A stretch of DNA of 64,000 nt from Sphingobacterium cavernae (GTDB taxonomy: Bacteria > Bacteroidota > Bacteroidia > Sphingobacteriales > Sphingobacteriaceae). Both the position numbers and the translations under genes were made by a program. Below are positions 26,866 through 35,766 of this stretch, one piece after another (positions within the stretch are counted from its first letter, which is position 1; each line of letters begins with the position of its first letter). Location of the stretch: NCBI RefSeq assembly GCF_008520265.1, contig NZ_VIQM01000025.1, positions 124,001-188,000 of the forward strand. Reading direction: 5' to 3'. The notes below the pieces were generated by a model. That model saw only the letters and a list, made by a program, of their open reading frames with translations, ran no database searches and was not told where the DNA came from.

Positions 26866-28874
26866 TGCACTACCTACTTAACATATCGCCCATTACAGCA
26901 AGTATGCTAGTCGTGCTTTTGCCGTTTGTTGCCTTTATAATTCAGGGAATATTGGGTAAGAAGTCCACTTCTGGTATATTTTCGTTGGTTGCTATCGTAC
27001 TGAGTACAATTTTATCTGGTGTTTTTGTGTTTGCAGAAGTGTGGAACAGTACGCCCTTGCAAGCAGATTATACGTGGTTTACAATTGGTGAAAAGACATT
27101 CAGCATTGGGGTAATACTAAATAATCTGACGGTTTTAATGCAGTTTATTGTCTGCATTATTGCATTGCCCGTTCATATATATTCTAAATCCTACATAAAA
27201 GGTGATGCAGGTTTACATCGTTATTGGATGTATTTGAGCTTGTTCTGCTTTGCTATGTTGGGTTTGACCATTTCCAAAAATCTACTTGTCATGTACATTT
27301 TCTGGGAATTGGTGGGTTTCGCTTCTTACTTGTTAATTGGATTTTGGTTTACCAAGGAATCTGCTGTACAAGCAAACAAAAAAGCCTTTTTGATCAATAG
27401 AATTGGAGATTTGGGATTTTTAATCGGTCTAGCCATTCTATTCAGCACCTTTGGAACATTAGATTTAGTAGAAATATTGGGCAAAGACGGGTTAATCTTC
27501 CAAGGTATCATTGATACTAATTCGGGATTAATAACCGCAGCAGGAATTTGTTTCTTCTTAGGAGCAATGGCAAAATCAGCTCAGTTTCCGCTACATCTTT
27601 GGCTGCCTGATGCAATGGAAGGACCAACTTCTGTTTCATCTTTAATTCACGCTGCGACCATGGTTGCTGCAGGGGTATTTTTATTGAGTTCGATTTTTCC
27701 ATTATTCAACGGAACGGTTTTAATCATTATCGCATTCATAGGCACCATAACCGCTATTACCTCGGCTATTTTTGCGTTAGCACAATACGATATTAAAAAA
27801 GTATTAGCTTTCTCTACCATTTCTCAATTAGGTTATATGATGGTAGCGGTAGGAATTGGCGCATGGGATGCGGGTATGTTTCACTTAGCAACACACGCCT
27901 TTTTCAAATGTCTTTTATTCTTGAGTGCAGGTGCAGTTATTCACGAAATGGCGCATTTGAAAGCACATACCAATCTAGATTTTGACCCACAGGATTTGCG
28001 TAACATGGGCGGACTTCGTCAATATATGCCAAAGACATTTGTGATGATGGCTATTGCTTCATTGGCATTGGCAGGATTTCCATTGACTTCGGGATTTCTG
28101 TCGAAAGACGCTATTGTGATTTCTGCTTTTGAATGGGCAGTACAGCAAGGAGGAATCGCACTTCTGATTCCAATTGTTTTGGTAATTGTCAGTATTCTAA
28201 CGTCATTCTACATTGGAAGATTAATTTTCAAAGCATTCTTTGGAACCTTACGAGTTGATGTTGGTGATAAAGTACATTTGCATGAGGCACCCAAAACAAT
28301 GCTGATCCCAATGGCTTTCTTAGCAGTTTGTTCTTTATTCATTGTATTTTCATGGAATCCCTTTTCGTATGCGAATGCTGCAATTTTAAATGGATTAGTA
28401 GTAGATTATACGTTCCCTGAGATTCACACTTTACACCTAATAATTCCAATTGTATTGACCGCTACTGCGATAATTAGTTGGTGGATTGGCTACAATTGGT
28501 ATGTAAAAGGCAAGTATCCTTTGAATGCGAATAGCAGTTGGATTCATTTTACTCAAAATCAATTTGGCATGAATGAATGCATGATGAAAACTTTCGTCAA
28601 TCCAACGCTGAAAATCGGAAAAATCAGCTTTTGGTTTGATAAATACATCGTGGATGGCATCGTGAATGGCTCAGCTTATATTACTCGCCAAGTCAGTGCC
28701 TTGATAACTTGGATTGATAAATACATTGTCGACGGTATAGTGAATGGCGTTGCTAGCTTAGCATATGAATTTGGAAATGCACTACGCACATTTCAGAATG
28801 GTCGTTTACAAAGTTACTTGGGACTCACGATGACTGTGCTTTTGATTGGAATAATTTATTTGATATTAAAATAA
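26865..28874 (+). CDS. nuoL: NADH-quinone oxidoreductase subunit L (antiporter-like)
   Basis: A 669-residue antiporter-like proton-pumping subunit at the distal end of the membrane arm. Motifs include FWELVGFASYLLIGFW, FLGAMAKSAQFPLHLWLPDAMEGPTSVSSLIHAATMVAAG and DIKKVLAFSTISQLGYMMVA, with the key Lys and Glu of the proton channel. The C-terminal lateral-helix region is unusual in holding two copies of DKYIVDGIVNG about 27 residues apart. A final membrane anchor follows (YLGLTMTVLLIGIIYLILK). Its start overlaps the nuoK stop by one base. Confidence 0.98.
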   Translation: MHYLLNISPITASMLVVLLPFVAFIIQGILGKKSTSGIFSLVAIVLSTILSGVFVFAEVWNSTPLQADYTWFTIGEKTFSIGVILNNLTVLMQFIVCIIALPVHIYSKSYIKGDAGLHRYWMYLSLFCFAMLGLTISKNLLVMYIFWELVGFASYLLIGFWFTKESAVQANKKAFLINRIGDLGFLIGLAILFSTFGTLDLVEILGKDGLIFQGIIDTNSGLITAAGICFFLGAMAKSAQFPLHLWLPDAMEGPTSVSSLIHAATMVAAGVFLLSSIFPLFNGTVLIIIAFIGTITAITSAIFALAQYDIKKVLAFSTISQLGYMMVAVGIGAWDAGMFHLATHAFFKCLLFLSAGAVIHEMAHLKAHTNLDFDPQDLRNMGGLRQYMPKTFVMMAIASLALAGFPLTSGFLSKDAIVISAFEWAVQQGGIALLIPIVLVIVSILTSFYIGRLIFKAFFGTLRVDVGDKVHLHEAPKTMLIPMAFLAVCSLFIVFSWNPFSYANAAILNGLVVDYTFPEIHTLHLIIPIVLTATAIISWWIGYNWYVKGKYPLNANSSWIHFTQNQFGMNECMMKTFVNPTLKIGKISFWFDKYIVDGIVNGSAYITRQVSALITWIDKYIVDGIVNGVASLAYEFGNALRTFQNGRLQSYLGLTMTVLLIGIIYLILK

Positions 28875-28875
28875 A

Positions 28876-30480
28876 ATGGGATTACTCTCACTACTCATAT
28901 TTTTGCCATTGCTTGCAACAGCTTTAATTTTACTGTTGCCTGCGACTATGCGCCAAAGCTATAAATATATTGCTTTGGGAATTACGGTTGTGCAATTTGC
29001 GCTATCAGGTTGGTTGTATAGCCAATTTGATAATGCTGCTACAGGAATTAATCAAATCAATGGCTTTCAATTCGTGGAACAACTTCCTTGGATACGTTTG
29101 GATTTGGGCAGTTTAGGTCAATTAGAAATTGATTACTTCCTTGGCGTAGATGGTGTATCGCTCCCATTATTGGTATTGAGTGCTTTTGTCATGCTAATGG
29201 CCATTGGGGCTTCTTGGAATGTGACGAAGAGTTCAAAAGGCTATTTCTCTCTGCTGATGCTTTTAAATATGGCGGTAATGGGGATTTTCTGTGCATTGGA
29301 CTTTTTCCTTTTCTACATCTTCTACGAAGTAATGTTGCTTCCATTATATTTCCTAATCGGAATTTGGGGAGGTGCAAATCGTGAATATGCAGCCATTAAG
29401 TTCTTTATATATACGCTATTTGGTTCAGTATTCATGCTGCTAATCATCGTAGGTTTATATTTCTCCGTTATTAACCCAGAAACTGGCGCACATACGTTCA
29501 ACATGTTGCATATGATGAATCCTAACAATTATGTGGATGGTTCATTCTTTGCATACTTGAATAATTATTACGAAGTATTGGGGATACCAGCACGTATGTT
29601 GGGCTTTATCGTCTTATTTATTGCTTTTGCAATCAAAGTTCCCATCGTTCCATTGCATACGTGGCTACCTGATGCACACGTGGAAGCACCTACTCCAGTT
29701 TCCATTATACTTGCGGGTATTTTGTTAAAAATCGGAGGATACGGTATTATCCGTGTCTGTTTGAGTATATTTCCAGATGCAGCGGTTGACGCCAATTGGT
29801 GGTTAGGATTAATAGGTGTGATCTCTATTTTATATGGTGCTCTAAATGCCTTAGCACAAAAAGATTTAAAGCGTTTAATCGCTTATTCTTCTGTTTCGCA
29901 TATGGGCTTTGTACTTTTAGGTGTTGCCTCCTTAACTGCTGAAGGTATTTCAGGTGCGTTATTCCAAATGCTTTCACATGGTTTCTTATCAGCAGCTTTA
30001 TTCTTTTTAGTAGGAGTCATTTACGACCGTGTACACGACAGAAATATCCATAATTTCCGTGGATTAGCTACACATATGCCAGCTTATACAGGATTTGTTG
30101 CTGTAGCTTTCTTTGCCTCATTAGGCTTACCTGGTTTCTCTGCATTCATCGGTGAAGCGTTTGTGATTATCGGAACATTCAATGCTGAATCAGTTGGTAC
30201 TGGTGTACCTCGCTGGATGGCAATTGCGGGTTCGGTAGGTATTCTATTAAGTGCAGCGTATTTATTATGGACTTTGCAACGTATGTTTTTTGGACTAACA
30301 CGTTTCAAAGGTGGCGAAGATTGGGCTTTAGCTTTGACGGATGTCAGTGCACGTGAGCGTACCATCCTGTTCCCTACTTTGGCATTAGCGTTATTATTAG
30401 GAATCATGCCTTCATTGGTTTTTGACAAAATGAACGCAACGGTTCTTAATTTAGTTTCATTGGTTACACAGTATCTATAA
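28876..30480 (+). CDS. nuoM: NADH-quinone oxidoreductase subunit M (antiporter-like)
   Basis: A 534-residue antiporter-like subunit. Signatures include FFLFYIFYEVMLLPLYFLIGIWGG with the conserved helix-5 Glu, FAIKVPIVPLHTWLPDAHVEAPTPVSIILAGILLKIGGYG with the channel Lys residues, and DLKRLIAYSSVSHMGFVLLG. The length is normal. It starts one base after nuoL, and its stop overlaps the nuoN ATG by one base. Confidence 0.98.
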   Translation: MGLLSLLIFLPLLATALILLLPATMRQSYKYIALGITVVQFALSGWLYSQFDNAATGINQINGFQFVEQLPWIRLDLGSLGQLEIDYFLGVDGVSLPLLVLSAFVMLMAIGASWNVTKSSKGYFSLLMLLNMAVMGIFCALDFFLFYIFYEVMLLPLYFLIGIWGGANREYAAIKFFIYTLFGSVFMLLIIVGLYFSVINPETGAHTFNMLHMMNPNNYVDGSFFAYLNNYYEVLGIPARMLGFIVLFIAFAIKVPIVPLHTWLPDAHVEAPTPVSIILAGILLKIGGYGIIRVCLSIFPDAAVDANWWLGLIGVISILYGALNALAQKDLKRLIAYSSVSHMGFVLLGVASLTAEGISGALFQMLSHGFLSAALFFLVGVIYDRVHDRNIHNFRGLATHMPAYTGFVAVAFFASLGLPGFSAFIGEAFVIIGTFNAESVGTGVPRWMAIAGSVGILLSAAYLLWTLQRMFFGLTRFKGGEDWALALTDVSARERTILFPTLALALLLGIMPSLVFDKMNATVLNLVSLVTQYL

Positions 30481-31973
30481 TGCAAGATATCAATATACAA
30501 TTACCGAGCATACTTGACCAGGTTATCCAATCTATTCCGGCTTTCAAAGCGGAGTTGGCTTTGATATTTGCTTTCTTGGGAAGTATTATAGCGACTTTGT
30601 TTTTGGATAAAATTTGGAAGCAGAGTTCTTTTGTTATCACAATAATCGGTATTGTTACATCATTAATTCTATCTACACAACAATTAGGAGCACCACAGAA
30701 TGGATTTTTTGGAATGCTCACAATTGACGATTTTTCGGTATACGCTAGAGGAATTATTCAAGTTGCATTATTGATCTGTATCATCTTTATACAACAACAT
30801 TTTCAGCATAAAAAGTTTGGCAAAAACTTAGGTGATGTGTACAGTATATTGCTTGCTGCAGCTTTAGGGATGAATATTTTGACAATGACGAGCAATTGGT
30901 TGTTGGCATTCATTGCTATTGAGACCGTTTCGATAAGCTCGTATATTTTGGTGGGTTATTTTTCGGAAAACAAAAAGCAGTCAGAAGCTTCGATGAAATA
31001 TGTGCTTTTCGGATCTGTTTCCGCTGCTGTTATGCTTTACGGTTTATCCTTGATATATGGATTTACAGGAAATTTAGATTTCACGTCATTCGAACATATT
31101 CAAGGATTAATAGAAGCACCGAAAATATTATTATCCATAGCATTGCTGTTTATGTTTGTGGGAATAGGTTTCAAATTGAGTTTTGTGCCTTTCCACATGT
31201 GGGCACCAGATGTGTACGAAGGTGCATCTACTCCTATCACAACATTCTTATCTACAGTACCTAAAATTGGTGCTTTAGTTTTATTAGCACGCCTTTTTGA
31301 AGAATGGACATCTACATCATTCTTCTTCTCAGAATTGGTATTAATATTGGTAAGCGTGGCGGCAATTGTCACCATGCTAGCCGGCAATTTAATTGCCTTG
31401 CGTCAATCGAATATCAAGCGTATGATGGCGTATTCTTCCATTGGTCATACAGGTTTTCTACTGATGGCATTGGTTGGAAACTTAGCTTCGGAACCGCAAG
31501 TATTATTATTTTACATCGCAGTGTATACAATTATGAACTTGGCAGTTTTTGGATTAATCGACGTATTAGAGCAAAAAACAGGTTCAGCACAACTGGAGAA
31601 TTACCAAGGTTTAGGTAAACAATTTCCTATAGTGTTTAGCATTCTTACACTATTGGGTATTTCATTAGTCGGCTTACCTCCTACTGCAGGATTTGTCGGA
31701 AAACTATTTGTCTTTACTTCTATCTTCGATTTATTCCAATTCAACAACAATCGTTATTACTTAATTTTATTGGTTGTAGGAGCTTTAACATCGGTAATTT
31801 CGTTGTTCTATTACTTCAAAATTCCTTTATTTGCTTTCTTACGCAAAGGCGAAGAAATAAAAATATTTCCGACCACTTCTACACAAATCGTGTATATCAT
31901 TTCAGTAGTTTTAGGTATTTCGACATTGGTTTTGGGCATTTTTCCTAACATCCTTTTGACATTATTTAAATAA
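30480..31973 (+). CDS. nuoN: NADH-quinone oxidoreductase subunit N (antiporter-like)
   Basis: A 497-residue antiporter-like subunit. ETVSISSYILVGYF carries the conserved helix-5 Glu; FKLSFVPFHMWAPDVYEGASTPITTFLSTVPKIGALVLLARL and SNIKRMMAYSSIGHTGFLLMAL are typical. It is the last nuo gene. No clear terminator follows, but a promoter-like box is present before the next gene. Confidence 0.98.
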   Translation: MQDINIQLPSILDQVIQSIPAFKAELALIFAFLGSIIATLFLDKIWKQSSFVITIIGIVTSLILSTQQLGAPQNGFFGMLTIDDFSVYARGIIQVALLICIIFIQQHFQHKKFGKNLGDVYSILLAAALGMNILTMTSNWLLAFIAIETVSISSYILVGYFSENKKQSEASMKYVLFGSVSAAVMLYGLSLIYGFTGNLDFTSFEHIQGLIEAPKILLSIALLFMFVGIGFKLSFVPFHMWAPDVYEGASTPITTFLSTVPKIGALVLLARLFEEWTSTSFFFSELVLILVSVAAIVTMLAGNLIALRQSNIKRMMAYSSIGHTGFLLMALVGNLASEPQVLLFYIAVYTIMNLAVFGLIDVLEQKTGSAQLENYQGLGKQFPIVFSILTLLGISLVGLPPTAGFVGKLFVFTSIFDLFQFNNNRYYLILLVVGALTSVISLFYYFKIPLFAFLRKGEEIKIFPTTSTQIVYIISVVLGISTLVLGIFPNILLTLFK

Positions 31974-32002
31974 AGACTACAGAACTTCTTAGGAATAAGT
32001 AA

Positions 32003-32010
32003 TACATTTG
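32003..32010 (+). promoter_or_regulatory. -7 box TACATTTG before the first glycosyltransferase
   Basis: TACATTTG matches TAnnTTTG. It lies 8 bp before the ATG at 32019, which would give an almost leaderless transcript for the glycosyltransferase genes. No -33 box is clear. Confidence 0.4.
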
Positions 32011-32018
32011 TACCAACT

Positions 32019-32735
32019 ATGATACAAAATAAAGCTATCGTCATCACTCCTGTTAAAAATTCACTAGAAAACACTTTAGTGACTATTAAAAGTATAAAAA
32101 ACAGCAATCTGCATGTCGATTACTATATATATGATGATTATAGCGAGTCTAATATTTCTAAAACATTAGAATCAAAAGCTGATGAATTAGGCTATCATTA
32201 CATTCATCTCTCATCTTTGACTGACTCTCCTTCGCCAAATTATTTTACGGTTTTGAAGGATGCGCAAAAGAAAAGTATTCATCATCAACTACCACTCATT
32301 ATTGTTGAGTCAGATGTAGAGGTTAACCCAGACACTTTTGAAAAATTATTGAACTATCATCAAGCAAACTCATACGCAGGAATGATCGGAGCAATAACCG
32401 TAGATTACGATGGGAAAATCAACTTTCCATATCTAAAATTTAAAGACACAAAAGAAAATATTATCGAGACGAATAGAAGTCTTAGTTTTTGCTGTACATT
32501 CCTTAGTTTAAGTTTTCTTGAGAAATTCAGTTTTGAAAATTTGGATCAAAGTAAAGATTGGTTTGATACAAGTATTTCGTATGCCTCGATAGAAAATGGT
32601 TTTAAAAACTTTGTACTTATCAATACGCCAGTCTTACACAAACCCCATGGTAGCAGACCTTGGAAACAATTGAAATATACGAATCCATTAAAATATTATT
32701 GGTTGAAATTCACTAAAAGAAGAGATAAAATCTAA
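32019..32735 (+). CDS. Glycosyltransferase-like protein (GT2/GT-A fold)
   Basis: A 238-residue protein with a GT-A-like start, AIVITPVKNSLENTLVTIKSIKNS, then YYIYDDYSES and the acidic motif VESDVEVNP in place of the canonical DXD, which could bind a nucleotide-sugar-bound metal. It has no membrane segment. It starts a block of sugar-transfer genes and is followed after 4 bp by the Caps_synth-like gene, so the two are probably cotranscribed and act in surface polysaccharide assembly. Donor and acceptor are unknown. Confidence 0.75.
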   Translation: MIQNKAIVITPVKNSLENTLVTIKSIKNSNLHVDYYIYDDYSESNISKTLESKADELGYHYIHLSSLTDSPSPNYFTVLKDAQKKSIHHQLPLIIVESDVEVNPDTFEKLLNYHQANSYAGMIGAITVDYDGKINFPYLKFKDTKENIIETNRSLSFCCTFLSLSFLEKFSFENLDQSKDWFDTSISYASIENGFKNFVLINTPVLHKPHGSRPWKQLKYTNPLKYYWLKFTKRRDKI

Positions 32736-32739
32736 CAAT

Positions 32740-33507
32740 ATGTTTATCCAATCTCCAAATGAATTAAGCTATCGACATGGAGTTCCCTTTGTCATTTGGT
32801 GCTATTGGGAGGGTGGAGAAATGTCTCCGAATAGAAAAAAATCTTTTGATTTTTTAATGCAGAATATAGAAGTTCCAATTGCATTAATCACACGTGAAAA
32901 TTTGTCAAAATTTATCAAACCTGATTATCCGCTCTCGGAAGCATTCGAATATATCAGTATTGTTCATCGTTCGGACTATATAAGAGCCTATCTTATGCAT
33001 CACTACGGCGGTGGATGGCATGACATCAAAGCGACATTAGTGTCTTATAAATCCGTTTGGGCTGAGTTTGTTGACCCGAAAATTTGGATTATCGGCCGTA
33101 AAGAAATTCAAAAAGGTGCAGCAAAAGTATTAGATGAATATGGTAATTTTATCCCAGAACATTACCAAGATTTAATAGTCGTTCCTTCTTGGGTTGCAAG
33201 GCCAAATACACTTCTTTCAAAGGAAATTTTAGTGGGTATAGAAAATATTTTAGCGCAAAATTTAGATTGTTTAAAAGAAAACCCAGCTATTCATCCAAGA
33301 GAAAAAAGACTTCCGAAAGGCAACATTTTCAAAGAAATATTCAATATAATAAAGTTCAAATATCAAAAGAGATCAACAAAGTATCCACTCGAATGGACTT
33401 TATTTGGTAATGTTTTTCATCCCAAAATATTAAAATACAAACAACACATTTCTGTTAGCTTACCTGTAGATCAAGAAAAGAATGCGGGAATTTACCACAG
33501 AAATTAA
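32740..33507 (+). CDS. Capsular polysaccharide synthesis protein (Caps_synth/GT32-like)
   Basis: A 255-residue putative sugar transferase. FVIWCYWEGGEMSPNRKKS at the N-terminus and IVHRSDYIRAYLMHHYGGGWHDIKAT near residues 75-100 match the capsular polysaccharide synthesis (PF05704-like) family, where the second motif corresponds to the DXD-containing donor site. Here the acidic pair reads H-D-I-K, so only one Asp is kept in the DXD position. It follows the preceding glycosyltransferase by 4 bp and faces the next gene tail to tail with only 7 bp between. Confidence 0.78.
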   Translation: MFIQSPNELSYRHGVPFVIWCYWEGGEMSPNRKKSFDFLMQNIEVPIALITRENLSKFIKPDYPLSEAFEYISIVHRSDYIRAYLMHHYGGGWHDIKATLVSYKSVWAEFVDPKIWIIGRKEIQKGAAKVLDEYGNFIPEHYQDLIVVPSWVARPNTLLSKEILVGIENILAQNLDCLKENPAIHPREKRLPKGNIFKEIFNIIKFKYQKRSTKYPLEWTLFGNVFHPKILKYKQHISVSLPVDQEKNAGIYHRN

Positions 33508-33514
33508 GTGTAGC

Positions 33515-34261
33515 TTAAGAAAACATATTTATCAATTTAGATAAAGATCTATTTCTACGAAGTGGGCCATTTAAATATTTCTTGAAAAATTCGCTATGGT
33601 GCTGATTTAAATAATCTATTTCTGCATTCTTCTTATCTGTCGACATGCTTTTGCGACGCGAAGTCGTATGTATACGATAATAGAATCCTACAAAAGGCAG
33701 TTGAATTACTTTTCCTCCATCCTTTAAAAGCTTAATCCAAAATTCCCAATCCTCGCGCACCAAAACCTTATTTTCTGTATAGCCATTTACACGCTCCCAA
33801 TCCGATTTTCTAAATATAGCACTTACGTAAATTAGATTATCCATTGCAAGGTTATATAGCGAAAACTTCTTAAGACTCCATGGCTTATTTACTTTTCCAA
33901 ACTTATGGGCTTTAGCATAAACTACTTTCAAATCGGGATCTTCGTTCAACTTACTAATAGCTTCTACTATGTAATTGTCGCTTATTAGGTCATCGGCGTC
34001 CAACGGCAAGATATATTCACCAGAGGACTGAGAGATTCCAAAATTTCGTGCTACAGAAGGACCTGAATTAGCTTGAAAATAATAACTAACATTGCTAAAT
34101 TTTGAACATAATAACATTGCAATTTCCTTAGAATTATCAGTGGAACCATCATCTACTATAATTATTTCCAACTCATCATACTTCGAATTCAAGACACTTT
34201 GAACGGTTTCTTCTAAATAAAGTCCATGATTAAAACAAGGAATTACGACACTTACCAACAT
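33515..34261 (-). CDS. Glycosyltransferase family 2
   Basis: A 248-residue GT-A enzyme. The N-terminus VSVVIPCFNHGLYLEETVQSVL and EIIIVDDGSTDNS is a textbook GT2 nucleotide-binding region, and LPLDADDLI is the metal-binding DXD-type motif. VREDWEFWIKLLKDG holds the probable catalytic acidic ED. It has no membrane anchor. It lies on the opposite strand to the genes on either side. It probably adds a sugar to a surface polysaccharide; the linkage cannot be told. Confidence 0.9.
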   Translation of the reverse strand: MLVSVVIPCFNHGLYLEETVQSVLNSKYDELEIIIVDDGSTDNSKEIAMLLCSKFSNVSYYFQANSGPSVARNFGISQSSGEYILPLDADDLISDNYIVEAISKLNEDPDLKVVYAKAHKFGKVNKPWSLKKFSLYNLAMDNLIYVSAIFRKSDWERVNGYTENKVLVREDWEFWIKLLKDGGKVIQLPFVGFYYRIHTTSRRKSMSTDKKNAEIDYLNQHHSEFFKKYLNGPLRRNRSLSKLINMFS

Positions 34262-34782
34262 TATTCTTCTAGATTTTGCAATTAAATATATAATAAGATT
34301 TAGTGTAGTATTTCAATTATTCCGAATGAAGCTTAAATTAAACAACCTAATACCTACAATTGATTGTAAAACTATAAATTGTTAGCGACCTTTCAAATAT
34401 TTTAAATGAGTTCGATATTTTATCATAGTGATTTTAAAATAAAACATAACCTTTATTTAAGAGAGATTAATTCAATCCAATAGTAATTCAACTATTAAAT
34501 ATCTTTACCTTATTTGTAAGAACACTAAATACTACAAATCACCAAAACATCCCTTTTAAACACAATCCATAGCAAATTTTAATAATCGAAAATTAATAAA
34601 TAAAGTAAATTATGAGTATGTTTGGAAGATCATTCAATATGTTAATAAAGTCCAAAATTATAAAATCCATGTAGGACAAGGTATGTTCGATTAACAAACT
34701 TGAATAAAAGTTAAATAAATTAAATGTAGTATTATTACCCGTCGCTGCGTTTAATATTATAAACCATGCGAATGAGAATTAT
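34262..34782. other. 521-bp AT-rich non-coding gap in the glycosyltransferase block
   Basis: No gene, RNA or clear terminator was recognised between two divergent glycosyltransferase genes. A 20-codon frame at 34612-34674 (start MSMFGRSFNML) is too short and featureless to call. The region is strongly AT-rich and presumably holds both promoters, though no exact TAnnTTTG box stands out. It may be debris of recombination. Confidence 0.5.
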
Positions 34783-35619
34783 ATGTTATTAAGTGTACTA
34801 ATTCCTAATTATAACGGAAAAGAATTATTAAAAAAAAATATACCCTCAATTCAAGCTGCATTAGAATATGCTGGAGTATCCCATGAAATAATTATAGTTG
34901 ACGATTGTTCAAAAGACGACTCAATAATTTTTTTACAGCAAAATTATCCTGATATTAAGGTTGTGAAAAACGATGTTAATTTAGGATTTTCGAAAACTTG
35001 TAATAACGGAATTTCACATTGCAAAGGTAAATATTTGTTACTCTTAAATTCAGACATTGAACTTACCCCTACATATATCCAAATATGTTTAAGTCATTTT
35101 ACAAATGACAGCATATTTTCTATCACAGGAATAGCTAAAGATGATAGTACTCATCCTCAAAATACAGGTATCCTTTATCGCAAAGGATTATTTACTATAA
35201 AAAAATATCCAAATCACATTAACAACGAAACGCATTTTATATCAGGCGCAAACTCAATTTATGATACGGCAAAATTGAACGAATTAAGTGGATTTAACCC
35301 CATTTATAGTCCTTATTATTTTGAAGATGATGATCTTAGTTATCGAGCGTCTCAAAAAGGTTGGAAGAGTTATTTTATAAGAGAAGCGATATCTTACCAT
35401 CAAGGCTCAGTGTCGATTAAATCATCTGCCTCTAAGAAAAAAATAAAACAAATTTACTTTCGTAACAAAATGATTTTTAACCATCTACATTCTAATACCT
35501 CATATAAACTATATAACATTAAAATTCTTCTTTTCAATGTTATACCCAAAATTATTGTGGGACAATTTTGGATTTGGAAAAGCTACAACGATTACTTATT
35601 ACTTACTAAAAAAAGATAA
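34783..35619 (+). CDS. Glycosyltransferase family 2 (rhamnosyltransferase-like)
   Basis: A 278-residue GT-A protein. LLSVLIPNYNGKELLKKNI, EIIIVDDCSKDDS and VVKNDVNLGFSKTCNNGI are the nucleotide-sugar site of the GT2 branch related to rhamnosyltransferases. YLLLLNSDIEL carries the DXD-type motif (NSD), and YFEDDDLSYRASQKGW carries the catalytic-base region. It is monocistronic, preceded by a 521-bp gap. Confidence 0.9.
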   Translation: MLLSVLIPNYNGKELLKKNIPSIQAALEYAGVSHEIIIVDDCSKDDSIIFLQQNYPDIKVVKNDVNLGFSKTCNNGISHCKGKYLLLLNSDIELTPTYIQICLSHFTNDSIFSITGIAKDDSTHPQNTGILYRKGLFTIKKYPNHINNETHFISGANSIYDTAKLNELSGFNPIYSPYYFEDDDLSYRASQKGWKSYFIREAISYHQGSVSIKSSASKKKIKQIYFRNKMIFNHLHSNTSYKLYNIKILLFNVIPKIIVGQFWIWKSYNDYLLLTKKR

Positions 35620-35653
35620 TTGAATTAATTTTAATAATCTTTCACCTATGATT

Positions 35654-35677
35654 AAAGAAATTAGTAATTCTTTTTTT
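35654..35677 (+). terminator. Weak AT-only hairpin terminator
   Basis: AAAGAAATTA and TAATTCTTT can pair around a single G with one bulge, followed by seven Ts. It has no G-C pairs in the stem, so strength is doubtful. It lies 35 bp after the glycosyltransferase stop. Confidence 0.35.
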
Positions 35678-35766
35678 AAAATTTAACCTTTTTTAGCATA
35701 TAATGTGTAGCATTTTTGCTGATTTATACGTTGTATAATGTATAAGTAAGTAAACAAACTATAAGT

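Noticed and set aside
25102-32107. Antisense frames rich in Lys/Asn/Ile/Thr opposite the nuo genes.
   Set aside because: They mirror the hydrophobic codons of membrane proteins and carry no motif.
34612-34674. A 20-codon ORF in the glycosyltransferase gap.
   Set aside because: Too short and without features; expected by chance in AT-rich DNA.
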